Origin: Burkholderia sp. Leaf177
GTDB taxonomy: Bacteria; Pseudomonadota; Gammaproteobacteria; Burkholderiales; Burkholderiaceae
DNA: 64,000 nucleotides
NCBI RefSeq assembly: GCF_001424345.1
Contig: NZ_LMPF01000005.1
Coordinates: forward strand, 19,967-83,966
Direction of reading: 5' to 3'
In this document: in pieces, positions 19,536 through 27,768 of the stretch
Layout of the letters: each line of letters opens with the position of its first letter
Position numbering within the stretch: the first letter of the stretch is position 1
Program-made: the position numbers and the translations under genes
Notes under the pieces: generated by a model
Told to the model about the DNA's origin: nothing
The model's database searches: none
Seen by the model: the letters and a program-made list of their open reading frames with translations, nothing else

Positions 19536-20222
19536 ATGAACCGACTGTACAAGACTCTGATGGCCTTGGAATTAGCAGCAGCATTCGGAGCGGGGTTGGT
19601 AGGCTGGACACTCACGGCGCAGACGGCAATCGCAGCGGAACCCGCAGCGGCCGCGGCGCCAGCCAAACCTGATGTCGCGCGGGGCCAGGCGATTGCCACC
19701 CAGGTCTGCGCGGCGTGTCACGGAGCAGACGGCAACAGCGCCGGTGGCGCATTTCCGAAGCTCGCGGGTCAGCATGCCGAGTACATCGTCAAGCAGTTGA
19801 AGGATTACAAGACGCAGCCGGGCGCACAAGAGCCGGCGCGCAAGAATGCAATCATGGCCGGTATTGCGGGTGCGTTGAACGATCAAGATATGGTCAACGT
19901 GGCTGCATATTTTGAGACGCAGAAGGCCAAGCCGGGCTTCGCGCGGGACAAGAACACCGTGCCGCTCGGGATGAAGATTTACCGTGGCGGCGTGACAGAT
20001 AGGGGCGTTCCTGCTTGCGCTGCATGTCACGGTGCAACAGGTATGGGCGTGCCGGTGCAGTATCCGCGGTTGTCGGGGCAGTGGGCCGATTACACGGCGG
20101 CGCAGCTCACCGCGTTTGCGCAAGGTACGCGCAACAACAGCGAGCCCATGCACACCATTGCGTTGCGTTTGAATGAAGCGGAAGTGAAAGCGGTTGCGGA
20201 CTACATCGCGGGATTGCATTGA
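19536..20222 (+). CDS. Dihaem cytochrome c4
   Basis: The protein (228 aa) has a signal peptide ending near residue 33 and two class I cytochrome c domains. The haem-binding motifs are CAACH at residues 58-62 and CAACH at residues 161-165, each with a methionine further on that can be the sixth ligand. Cytochrome c4 passes electrons to cytochrome oxidases in the periplasm. It stands directly before the cytochrome c maturation genes resB and ccsB, which would supply its haem attachment, though a strong hairpin separates them. Confidence 0.93.
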   Translation: MNRLYKTLMALELAAAFGAGLVGWTLTAQTAIAAEPAAAAAPAKPDVARGQAIATQVCAACHGADGNSAGGAFPKLAGQHAEYIVKQLKDYKTQPGAQEPARKNAIMAGIAGALNDQDMVNVAAYFETQKAKPGFARDKNTVPLGMKIYRGGVTDRGVPACAACHGATGMGVPVQYPRLSGQWADYTAAQLTAFAQGTRNNSEPMHTIALRLNEAEVKAVADYIAGLH

Positions 20223-20358
20223 AGCGGTAATCTGCGGCGCGCGAAGGTCTGCTTTAAGATGCGCGCAGCGTCGTCCGGACGTCACGAGCGTCCGGCATAG
20301 TGCGAACCCAGTATAAAAAGCATCACGAAGCCGGTCCAACGAGGCCGGTGCAAATAAG

Positions 20359-20408
20359 AAAAAAGGGTGGGACGCCGGTCATGTGCCGGTGCGTCTCCAC
20401 CCTTTTTT
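20359..20408 (+). terminator. Long terminator hairpin between cytochrome c4 and resB
   Basis: A 12-base outer stem (20359-20370 with 20397-20408) continues into an inner stem with a one-base bulge, and ends in six T residues. It probably ends the cytochrome transcript. It also lies only 20 bases before the resB start, so it could act as an attenuator for resB-ccsB. Confidence 0.85.
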
Positions 20409-20428
20409 GCTGTTCAGCCGGAGTTTGA

Positions 20429-22654
20429 ATGAGCGTCACCACGTCGGGATTGCAGTCGAAGTCGAGCCGTAGCAGCGTACGCCATGCCATCGAAACGATC
20501 AGTTCGATGCGCTTTGCCATCGCGCTGCTCGTGATTCTTGCGATAGCGAGCATCATCGGGACCGTGCTTACGCAGGAAGATCCGTACCCGAATTACGTCA
20601 ATCAGTTCGGTCCGTTCTGGGCCGATATTTTCCGCGGCCTGAGCCTCTACAACGTGTACAGCGCGTGGTGGTTCATGCTGATCCTGATCTTCCTCGTGAT
20701 CTCGGTCTCGCTGTGCGTGATCCGCAATGGCCCGAAGATGATCGCGGACATGAAGAGCTGGAAGGATCGCGTGCGGGAAGGCAGTCTGCGTGCGTTTCAT
20801 CACAAGGGCGAATATCCGCCGGTGCCGGGTTCGCGCGCCGAAACCGCCGCCAAGTTGCAGCGGCTTTCCGGCAAGATGGGCTACAAATTCAAGACGCTCG
20901 AGACCGAAAGCGGCGCAACGCTGATCGCGGCAAAGCGCGGCGCGATGACGAAGCTCGGTTATATCTCGGCGCATCTGGCTATCGTGGTGATCTGTATTGG
21001 CGGCTTGCTCGACAGCAACCTGCCCATCAAGCTGCAAATGTGGCTCTTCAACAAGACGCCGATTGCATCGAACGAAATCATCAACGACATTCCGGCGTCG
21101 CACCGGTTATCGACGTCGAATCCTACGTTTCGTGGTTATGCCTGGGTGCCGGAAGGTCAGCATGTCGCGACCGCCATCCTCAACCAGCAGGACGGTTCGC
21201 TGATTCAGGATCTGCCGTTTTCCATCCAGCTCGATAAATTCATCGTCGATTATTACTCGACAGGCATGCCGAAGCTGTTCGCGAGCGATATCGTCGTGAT
21301 CGATCATGCGACCGGCAAGCGCATTCCGGCGCGCGTTGAAGTGAACAAGCCGTTCACCTACGACAACATTTCCATCTATCAATCGAGCTTCCAGGACGGC
21401 GGCTCCAAACTTTCGATGACCGCGTGGCCCATGTCCGGCGGCAGCACGAAAACGGTGCCGTTCGAAGGCGCCATCGGCGGAACAGCGCCGATGAGTCCGC
21501 AGATCATCGGCGGAAAGGGCGAGAGCGTCGAGTTCACCGATTTCCGCGCGATCAACGTCGAAAACATCACCGACGGCAACGGCGCCATCGACGCACGCGG
21601 CGTCGGCAAAACGCAAACATTGCGTCAGGCATTCGATGAACGGCTCGGCTCCGGCGCAAAGACATCGCGGCCAACGGATTTGCGCAACGTCGGGCCGTCG
21701 GTGCAATACAAGGTACGCGGCACCGACGGCCAGGCGCGCGAGTTCAACAACTACATGCTGCCCGTCGACGTACAAGGCCAGCCGATGTTCCTCGCCGGCA
21801 TGCGCCTGAGCCCGAACGATCCATTCCGCTATCTGCGCATTCCCGCCGACGAACAAAGCTCGATCAAACAATGGATGAACCTGCGCGCCGCGCTGGAAAC
21901 GCCGGCAATGCGGGTTGAAGCCGCGCATCGGTTTGCGAAGCGCTCGGTGCCTGAAGCCAACGCGGATCTGCAGACGCATCTGGATGAAAGCGCGCTGCGC
22001 GTGCTGAACCTGTTCGCGGGCGCCGATGAAACCGGCGCCACCGCTCAACCTGGCGCGCCGGTCGGTGGTTTTCAGGCGATCGCCACTTTCATCGATAAAT
22101 CGGTGCCGAAAGGCGAACAGGAAAAAGCGGCTGGCTTGTTGCTGCGCATGCTGGAAGGCGCGACGTGGGATTTGTGGCAAATCTCGCGCGCTCAGAACGG
22201 CATGCCGGAAGCGCAGGCGGACGCGAAGAACACGCAGTTCGTGCAGTCATCGATTAACGCGCTTTCTGACAGCTTTTTGTATGGATCACCCGTTTTCCTG
22301 CAACTGGATTCGTTCAAACAGATCCAGGCGTCCGTGTTCCAGTTGACGCGCGCGCCAGGTAAAAAAGTGGTGTATCTTGGCAGCGCCTTGCTCGTACTCG
22401 GCATTTTCTCGATGTTTTACGTACGGGAACGCCGTCTCTGGTTCTGGCTCAAAGATTCCGCAACGGGCGGCACCAGCGTTTTGATGGCAATGTCCACCGC
22501 GCGCCGGACGCTCGATTTCGAGAAAGAATTCGCGCAAACGCGCGACGCGATAGGCGCCGCCCTGGGTGTCAGATCGCAACCGGCGGCGTCATCGTCAGCG
22601 TCGGAACTGCCTGCGGACACCAAGTCCACCGGCTCGCAAGATTCAACTCGGTAA
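20429..22654 (+). CDS. resB: Cytochrome c biogenesis protein ResB/Ccs1
   Basis: ResB (741 aa) is one half of the system II haem lyase that moves haem across the inner membrane and joins it to apocytochromes c. Membrane segments lie near residues 28-50, 75-95 and 175-195, followed by a large periplasmic domain and a last membrane segment near 650-670. The FWADIFRGLSLYNVYSAWWF segment is typical of the ResB family. The partner ccsB starts four bases after the stop, so the two are co-translated. An alternative label is ccs1. Confidence 0.94.
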   Translation: MSVTTSGLQSKSSRSSVRHAIETISSMRFAIALLVILAIASIIGTVLTQEDPYPNYVNQFGPFWADIFRGLSLYNVYSAWWFMLILIFLVISVSLCVIRNGPKMIADMKSWKDRVREGSLRAFHHKGEYPPVPGSRAETAAKLQRLSGKMGYKFKTLETESGATLIAAKRGAMTKLGYISAHLAIVVICIGGLLDSNLPIKLQMWLFNKTPIASNEIINDIPASHRLSTSNPTFRGYAWVPEGQHVATAILNQQDGSLIQDLPFSIQLDKFIVDYYSTGMPKLFASDIVVIDHATGKRIPARVEVNKPFTYDNISIYQSSFQDGGSKLSMTAWPMSGGSTKTVPFEGAIGGTAPMSPQIIGGKGESVEFTDFRAINVENITDGNGAIDARGVGKTQTLRQAFDERLGSGAKTSRPTDLRNVGPSVQYKVRGTDGQAREFNNYMLPVDVQGQPMFLAGMRLSPNDPFRYLRIPADEQSSIKQWMNLRAALETPAMRVEAAHRFAKRSVPEANADLQTHLDESALRVLNLFAGADETGATAQPGAPVGGFQAIATFIDKSVPKGEQEKAAGLLLRMLEGATWDLWQISRAQNGMPEAQADAKNTQFVQSSINALSDSFLYGSPVFLQLDSFKQIQASVFQLTRAPGKKVVYLGSALLVLGIFSMFYVRERRLWFWLKDSATGGTSVLMAMSTARRTLDFEKEFAQTRDAIGAALGVRSQPAASSSASELPADTKSTGSQDSTR

Positions 22655-22658
22655 GAAC

Positions 22659-23861
22659 ATGGACCTCACACAAGCCTCTTCGCAGTCAAAACAGGCGCAG
22701 CAGCGCGCGGGCAAAGTGCCTGTCGATGCTGACCTGTTCGATGAACGGCCGTTTCTCAAGCGTCTCGGCATAACCGACTGGCTATTCGCGCTCGCGATGG
22801 TCGCCGGCGCGGGTTTCGCGCTGTATCGGTATTACCCGTTCATGAACTACTACGACAAGCTGGTGCTCTGCGCTGCCGTGCCGACGTTCGTCGTGCTCGG
22901 TTGGCGATGGAAACCGGTGCGGCTGTTGATTGCGTGCATTGCGCTGCTGTCGCTGTCGTCGTTGCAGCTTTATCACTCGGATCTCGCTCGCGCCGATACC
23001 AACTTCTTCCTCAAGTATTTCCTGTCGAGCCAGTCCGCGATTCTCTGGATGAGCGCGCTGCTCGTGATCGCCACCGTGTTCTACTGGATCGGATTGGTCA
23101 CGCGCTCGGCGACCGGCGGTGCGATCGGTTCGAAGATGACGTGGGTTGCCGTGCTGATGGGCTTCACGGGCTTGATGGTGCGCTGGTACGAGTCGTACCT
23201 GATCGGCGCGGACGTTGGCCATATTCCAATCTCGAACCTTTACGAAGTGTTCGTGTTGTTCTGCCTGATCACGTCACTGTTTTATTTGTATTACGAAGAG
23301 CATTACAGCACGCGCGCAATGGGCGCGTTCGTCCTGCTCGTGATCAGCGCGGCCGTCGGCTTCCTGATGTGGTACTCCATTGCGCGTGATGCACAGCAAA
23401 TCCAGCCGCTCGTGCCCGCGCTGCAAAGCTGGTGGATGAAGATCCACGTGCCGGCGAATTTCATCGGATATGGCAGTTTTGCGCTGGCCGCCATGGTCGG
23501 CGTGGCTTATCTGGTCAAGGAAGGCGGCATTCTGGCGGATCGGCTGCCGTCGCTTGAAGTGCTCGACGACGTTATGTACAAGTCGATCGCCGTCGGTTTC
23601 GCGTTCTTCACCATTGCGACCATTCTCGGCGCGCTTTGGGCCGCCGAAGCGTGGGGCGGCTACTGGAGCTGGGATCCGAAGGAAACATGGGCGTTGATCG
23701 TCTGGCTGAATTACGCCGCGTGGCTGCATATGCGGCTGATGAAAGGCCTGCGTGGCTCGGTTGCCGCGTGGTGGGCGCTGACCGGTTTGCTGGTCACCAC
23801 TTTCGCTTTCCTTGGTGTCAACATGTTCCTTTCCGGTCTTCACAGCTACGGCAAGCTGTAA
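22659..23861 (+). CDS. ccsB: Cytochrome c biogenesis protein CcsB/ResC (CcsA-type)
   Basis: This 400-aa membrane protein is the other half of the system II haem lyase. It carries the tryptophan-rich haem-handling motif WGGYWSWDPKETWAL starting at residue 332, with conserved histidines before and after it (for example in MKIHVPANFIGYG). Multiple hydrophobic segments span the whole protein. The start at 22659 gives MDLTQASSQSKQAQQRAG; a longer in-frame reading overlaps resB and is rejected. Naming (ccsA, ccsB or resC) differs between databases. Confidence 0.94.
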   Translation: MDLTQASSQSKQAQQRAGKVPVDADLFDERPFLKRLGITDWLFALAMVAGAGFALYRYYPFMNYYDKLVLCAAVPTFVVLGWRWKPVRLLIACIALLSLSSLQLYHSDLARADTNFFLKYFLSSQSAILWMSALLVIATVFYWIGLVTRSATGGAIGSKMTWVAVLMGFTGLMVRWYESYLIGADVGHIPISNLYEVFVLFCLITSLFYLYYEEHYSTRAMGAFVLLVISAAVGFLMWYSIARDAQQIQPLVPALQSWWMKIHVPANFIGYGSFALAAMVGVAYLVKEGGILADRLPSLEVLDDVMYKSIAVGFAFFTIATILGALWAAEAWGGYWSWDPKETWALIVWLNYAAWLHMRLMKGLRGSVAAWWALTGLLVTTFAFLGVNMFLSGLHSYGKL

Positions 23862-23886
23862 ATTTGCCCTTTAGTAGCGTTTAAAG

Positions 23887-23918
23887 ACCGCCATGCATTA
23901 TTTGCTGGCGGTTTTTTT
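23887..23918 (+). terminator. Intrinsic terminator after ccsB
   Basis: A seven-base stem (ACCGCCA at 23887-23893 with TGGCGGT at 23906-23912) is followed by a run of T residues to 23918. It closes the resB-ccsB unit. Confidence 0.85.
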
Positions 23919-24020
23919 ATTGCGCGGGCGGAATACGTGAAACCAAATGGGTGTTTGCCACGAATATAGATGTACAGCGGCCGCGCTCATGCTGGGCGCA
24001 ACGCATTCAGGAGCATCGAG

Positions 24021-25010
24021 ATGTTTATCAAAAGCAAAGATGGGCTTTATGGCGACGAGATTCCGCGCAGCGAAATTACGCCGCGAGCGTTTTTCGAGAA
24101 TCGGCGGCGTGTGTTGAAAGCCGCGGGCGCGCTCGCCGCGACGGGGCTGGTCGGCGTCAACGGGGAAGCGTTCGCAGCCATGACATCGCCCGATGCAAAG
24201 GGCCAGAAGCTCGCCGCGACCACGAACACGAAGTTCGTCGCCATGGACAAAGTCACGCCGCTCAAGGACATTACGAGCTACAACAACTTCTACGAATTTG
24301 GCACCGATAAAGGTGATCCCGTTCAGAACGCGCATTCGCTGCGGCCGCGCCCGTGGAGGATCTCGGTGGAAGGCGAGGTCAAGAACGCGAAGGTGTATGA
24401 CATCGATGAAATCCTAAAGCTCGCGCCGCTCGAAGAGCGGATCTACCGGCTGCGATGCGTGGAAGGCTGGTCGATGGTGATTCCGTGGATTGGCATTCCG
24501 CTCGCCGAGATCGTCAAGCGCGCGCAGCCGACGGGCAACGCCAAGTACGTGCAATTTATTTCGCTCGCCGATCCGTCGCAAATGCCGGGCTTGTCCACGC
24601 CGATTCTCGATTGGCCGTATTCCGAAGGTCTGCGCATGGATGAAGCCATGAATCCGCTGACACTGCTGACAGTTGGTTTGTACGGTGAAGTGCTGCCGAA
24701 TCAGAACGGCGCGCCCGTGCGGATTGTCGTGCCCTGGAAGTACGGCTTCAAGAGCGCGAAGTCGCTGGTGAAGATCCGCTTTGTCGAGAAGCAACCGAAG
24801 ACAAGCTGGAACGAATACGCGCCCGCCGAGTACGGTTTCTATTCGAATGTGAATCCGAACGTGGATCATCCGCGATGGAGCCAGGCGACCGAGCGGCGTA
24901 TCGGCGAGGACGGATTTTTCACGCCGAAGCGTAAAACGCTGATGTTTAACGGTTATGGCGATCAGGTTGCGTCGCTGTATCAGGGCATGAACCTGAAGGC
25001 CAATTTCTAA
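24021..25010 (+). CDS. msrP: Protein-methionine-sulfoxide reductase catalytic subunit MsrP
   Basis: MsrP (329 aa, formerly YedY) is a periplasmic molybdopterin enzyme that reduces oxidised methionines in envelope proteins. A twin-arginine signal (Arg28-Arg30 followed by [12 protein letters not shown]) fits Tat export of the folded cofactor protein. The molybdenum ligand is Cys146 in [12 protein letters not shown]. The ATG at 24021 follows a CAGGAG site; an in-frame upstream start at 23970 has no support. It is paired with msrQ 10 bases downstream. Confidence 0.96.
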   Translation: MFIKSKDGLYGDEIPRSEITPRAFFENRRRVLKAAGALAATGLVGVNGEAFAAMTSPDAKGQKLAATTNTKFVAMDKVTPLKDITSYNNFYEFGTDKGDPVQNAHSLRPRPWRISVEGEVKNAKVYDIDEILKLAPLEERIYRLRCVEGWSMVIPWIGIPLAEIVKRAQPTGNAKYVQFISLADPSQMPGLSTPILDWPYSEGLRMDEAMNPLTLLTVGLYGEVLPNQNGAPVRIVVPWKYGFKSAKSLVKIRFVEKQPKTSWNEYAPAEYGFYSNVNPNVDHPRWSQATERRIGEDGFFTPKRKTLMFNGYGDQVASLYQGMNLKANF

Positions 25011-25020
25011 GGAGCAACGG

Positions 25021-25692
25021 ATGGCTTCGGCTTCCGATGTAAAACCTCGGCCGGCGGCGCGCGTCGCCGTTCCGGGCGCGAAAACGAACTGGATCAAGCC
25101 GGCGAAGATTGCCGTGTTCCTGAGCGGCTTGTATCCGCTCGCGCGCATTGTTCTGCTCGGATTTACGGGCGGCCTGGGCGCCAATCCAATCGAATTCATT
25201 ACGCGATCGACCGGCCTCTGGACGCTCGTTTTCCTGTGCATCACGCTTGCCGTGACGCCGGTTCGCCGTCTGACAGGACTCAACGCGCTGCTGCGATTCA
25301 GGAGAATGCTCGGGCTGTTCGCGTTCTTCTACGTTGCGCTGCACTTCACGACCTACATCTGGTTCGACAAATGGTTCGATGTCTTCGCAATCCTGAAGGA
25401 CATCGCCAAGCGGCCGTTCATCATGGTCGGGTTCGCGGCATTCGTGCTGTTGATCCCGCTCGCGATCACGTCGCCAAAAGCGATGGTCAGGAAACTCGGC
25501 CGCCGCTGGCAGACGCTGCATAAGTTGATCTACCCGATCGCCGCGCTCGCCATCCTGCATTTCTGGTGGATGAAGGCAGGCAAGCACGATCTGATCTTGC
25601 CGAAGATCTACGGCGCTATCGTGGTCGTGTTGCTCGCGTGGCGCGTGATTGTCTGGCTGCACGGACGAATGACGAAGACTCGCACGGCGTGA
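25021..25692 (+). CDS. msrQ: Haem-binding membrane subunit MsrQ
   Basis: MsrQ (223 aa, formerly YedZ) is an inner-membrane b-haem protein of the ferric-reductase type that passes quinol electrons to MsrP. About six hydrophobic segments are visible, with histidines inside them (VALHFTTYIWFD, LHKLIYPIAALAILHFWWM). The AAGGAG ribosome site overlaps the msrP stop region, indicating an operon. Confidence 0.95.
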   Translation: MASASDVKPRPAARVAVPGAKTNWIKPAKIAVFLSGLYPLARIVLLGFTGGLGANPIEFITRSTGLWTLVFLCITLAVTPVRRLTGLNALLRFRRMLGLFAFFYVALHFTTYIWFDKWFDVFAILKDIAKRPFIMVGFAAFVLLIPLAITSPKAMVRKLGRRWQTLHKLIYPIAALAILHFWWMKAGKHDLILPKIYGAIVVVLLAWRVIVWLHGRMTKTRTA

Positions 25693-25704
25693 ATCTGCAA
25701 ATGC

Positions 25705-25739
25705 AAAAAGGGCGGCGCTTTGAAGGCGCCGCCCTTTTT
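25705..25739. terminator. Bidirectional terminator between msrQ and lysA
   Basis: A perfect 14-base stem (25705-25718 with 25726-25739, seven-base loop) has five A on the left and five T on the right. It serves the convergent msrPQ and lysA transcripts. Confidence 0.9.
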
Positions 25740-25755
25740 AATTGAAGCCGATGAA

Positions 25756-27018
25756 TCAATCCGGAAAGATGGATTCCCCGGCGAACAGATCCTTCACTTC
25801 TTCGCGTTCACGCACCAGCCGCGCGCGTTCGTGATCGACCATCACTTCAGCGGCGCGCGGACGCGTGTTGTAGTTCGAGCTCATTGTGAAGCCGTACGCG
25901 CCGGCCGAGAAAATCGCGAGCAGATCGCCTTGTTCGATGGCAAGCGAGCGATCCTTGCCCAACCAGTCGCCGCTTTCACAAACTGGGCCGACGACGTCGT
26001 AGAGTTCGGCCTTCGCTGCGTTCGTGGCCACTGCTTCAATGCGGTGAAACGCCTGGTACATCGCGGGACGCGCGAGGTCGTTCATGGCGGCATCGACGAT
26101 TGCGAAGTTCTTCTCCGCGCCCGGCTTCAAATATTCCACACGTGTGAGCAACAAGCCCGCGTTGCCGACCAGCGAACGGCCTGGCTCGAAATACACTTCA
26201 CGCTCGCCGTGTCCGCGTTTTTCAATATGCGCGAGCACCGCTTTCACGAACTCGCCGATAGCCGGCGGCGTTTCGTCGTCGTACGTGATGCCGAGACCAC
26301 CGCCTACATCGACGTGATGAATCTTCGTGCCGTCTGCTTCGATTTGCTCGACGAGATCGAGCAGTTTGTCCACGGCATCGAGATACGGGCTCACTTCCGT
26401 GATCTGCGAACCAATATGGCAGTCGATGCCAATCACATTCAGGTTCGACATGGCCGCGGCTTGCGCGTAGGTCGCGCGCGCGTCGCTGAACGCGACGCCG
26501 AATTTGTTCGACTTCAGGCCTGTAGAAATGTACGGATGCGTCTTGGCATCGACATCGGGATTCACGCGCAGTGAAACCGGCGCTTTTTTGCCCGCCAATC
26601 TGGCGACTTCGTTAAGCGCGTGCAGTTCGGGAATCGACTCGACGTTGAAGCATTTCACGCCTGCATCGAGCGCCTCGCGCATTTCCGGCGCCGACTTGCC
26701 CACGCCCGAAAACACCGTGTTCTCCGCCTTGCCGCCGGCAGCCAGAACGCGCGCCAGTTCCCCCGAGGAAACGATGTCGAAGCCCGCGCCCAATCGCGCG
26801 AACACGTTCAACACGGCAAGATTGCTGTTCGCTTTTACGGCGACGTGGATCGTGGCGCGGTGACCTTTCGCGGCATCGGCGTAAGCTTGATACGCGTCGG
26901 TCAGCGCGCTGCGCGAATATACGTAAAGCGGCGTGCCGAACTGTTCGGCCAGCGACGCCGCCGAAACGCCTTCGACTTGCAGCACGCCATCGGCGCGCGA
27001 AAATACGGATTGAGTCAT
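25756..27018 (-). CDS. lysA: Diaminopimelate decarboxylase
   Basis: LysA (420 aa) removes CO2 from meso-diaminopimelate to make lysine, using pyridoxal phosphate. The PLP lysine is in HVAVKANSNLAVLNVF, and the CHIGSQI and GGGLGITYDDE phosphate-binding segments and the CESGDWLGKDR motif (active-site cysteine) are present. It is preceded by the lipoprotein gene lptM, a common pair in proteobacteria. Confidence 0.97.
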   Translation of the reverse strand: MTQSVFSRADGVLQVEGVSAASLAEQFGTPLYVYSRSALTDAYQAYADAAKGHRATIHVAVKANSNLAVLNVFARLGAGFDIVSSGELARVLAAGGKAENTVFSGVGKSAPEMREALDAGVKCFNVESIPELHALNEVARLAGKKAPVSLRVNPDVDAKTHPYISTGLKSNKFGVAFSDARATYAQAAAMSNLNVIGIDCHIGSQITEVSPYLDAVDKLLDLVEQIEADGTKIHHVDVGGGLGITYDDETPPAIGEFVKAVLAHIEKRGHGEREVYFEPGRSLVGNAGLLLTRVEYLKPGAEKNFAIVDAAMNDLARPAMYQAFHRIEAVATNAAKAELYDVVGPVCESGDWLGKDRSLAIEQGDLLAIFSAGAYGFTMSSNYNTRPRAAEVMVDHERARLVREREEVKDLFAGESIFPD

Positions 27019-27083
27019 GACTTTTTGGTCCGGCTGACGCGCTTGACGCTAGATGGAAGCCCCAGGCGCGGCGTGGCGAAATG

Positions 27084-27383
27084 TTAGTAGCCGGCTGAAG
27101 CGGCTTTGGGTACTGACGCGGACGGTTTCAGGTTGTCGTCGGGGGAAAGCGACAGCGCCTCGCCGGAGGTGTCCGGGACGTCGCTGGAATCGAACGCTGA
27201 TGACGCGGCGACCGGTGCAACGGCATTGGTTGCGGGCAACGGTTGCATGCTGGCGGGACGCGGCGGAATGGGCGGAGCGACGGGCAAATAAAGCGGTCCG
27301 CGCTGACCACACGCGGTGAGCAGCGTCCCGGCGGAAATGGCCAAAGCCGCTACAATCGCGCTCATCCTGAAGACGACTTGCAT
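27084..27383 (-). CDS. lptM: LPS-assembly-associated small lipoprotein LptM (YifL-like)
   Basis: This 99-aa protein has a lipoprotein signal with lipobox LLTAC (Cys25), followed by GQRGPLYLP, the conserved start of mature LptM. In E. coli LptM helps the LptDE translocon mature. The rest is a low-complexity P/A/S-rich tail longer than in E. coli. The start is the ATG at 27383; the preceding GTG at 27386 is less likely. It lies upstream of lysA and is divergent from cyaY with only 35 bases between them. Confidence 0.88.
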   Translation of the reverse strand: MQVVFRMSAIVAALAISAGTLLTACGQRGPLYLPVAPPIPPRPASMQPLPATNAVAPVAASSAFDSSDVPDTSGEALSLSPDDNLKPSASVPKAASAGY

Positions 27384-27418
27384 CACTGTCCCTGAATAAT
27401 TAATCGACGGAGTTTAGC

Positions 27419-27736
27419 ATGACCGACAACGAATACCTGACGCTCGCCGAGGCCGCGCTGGCGGCCATCGAGCGCGATGTGGACGGCCTGGATGCCGACG
27501 TGGAATTCGAGCGAAGCGGCAATGTGCTGACGCTGGAATTCGAGAATCGCACGAAGCTGATCGTCAATTTGCAGCCGCCCATGCACGAGTTGTGGCTCGC
27601 GGCGAAGTCGGGCGGATTTCACTACAAATACGTGGATGGCGCATGGCGCAACACACGCGATGGCAGCGAGTTCTTCGAAGCGCTCAGCCAGTACGCCACG
27701 GAACAGGCCGGTGAGCCAGTCCGCTTTTCAGCCTGA
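27419..27736 (+). CDS. cyaY: Iron-sulfur cluster protein CyaY (frataxin homologue)
   Basis: CyaY (105 aa) binds iron and regulates the IscS-IscU cluster assembly machinery. The acidic first helix (residues 1-30, including [12 protein letters not shown]) and the beta-sheet motifs [20 protein letters not shown] and [15 protein letters not shown] are typical of frataxins. The ribosome site GGAG lies just before the ATG. It has little room for a promoter, so that promoter probably lies inside lptM. Confidence 0.95.
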   Translation: MTDNEYLTLAEAALAAIERDVDGLDADVEFERSGNVLTLEFENRTKLIVNLQPPMHELWLAAKSGGFHYKYVDGAWRNTRDGSEFFEALSQYATEQAGEPVRFSA

Positions 27737-27768
27737 GATTTATGTAAAAAGCTCAGGCCTGCGCGTCT

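Noticed and set aside
22566..22658. Longer start for ccsB overlapping resB
   Set aside because: The extra 31 residues are not membrane-like and overlap the resB end. The ATG at 22659 directly after resB fits translational coupling.
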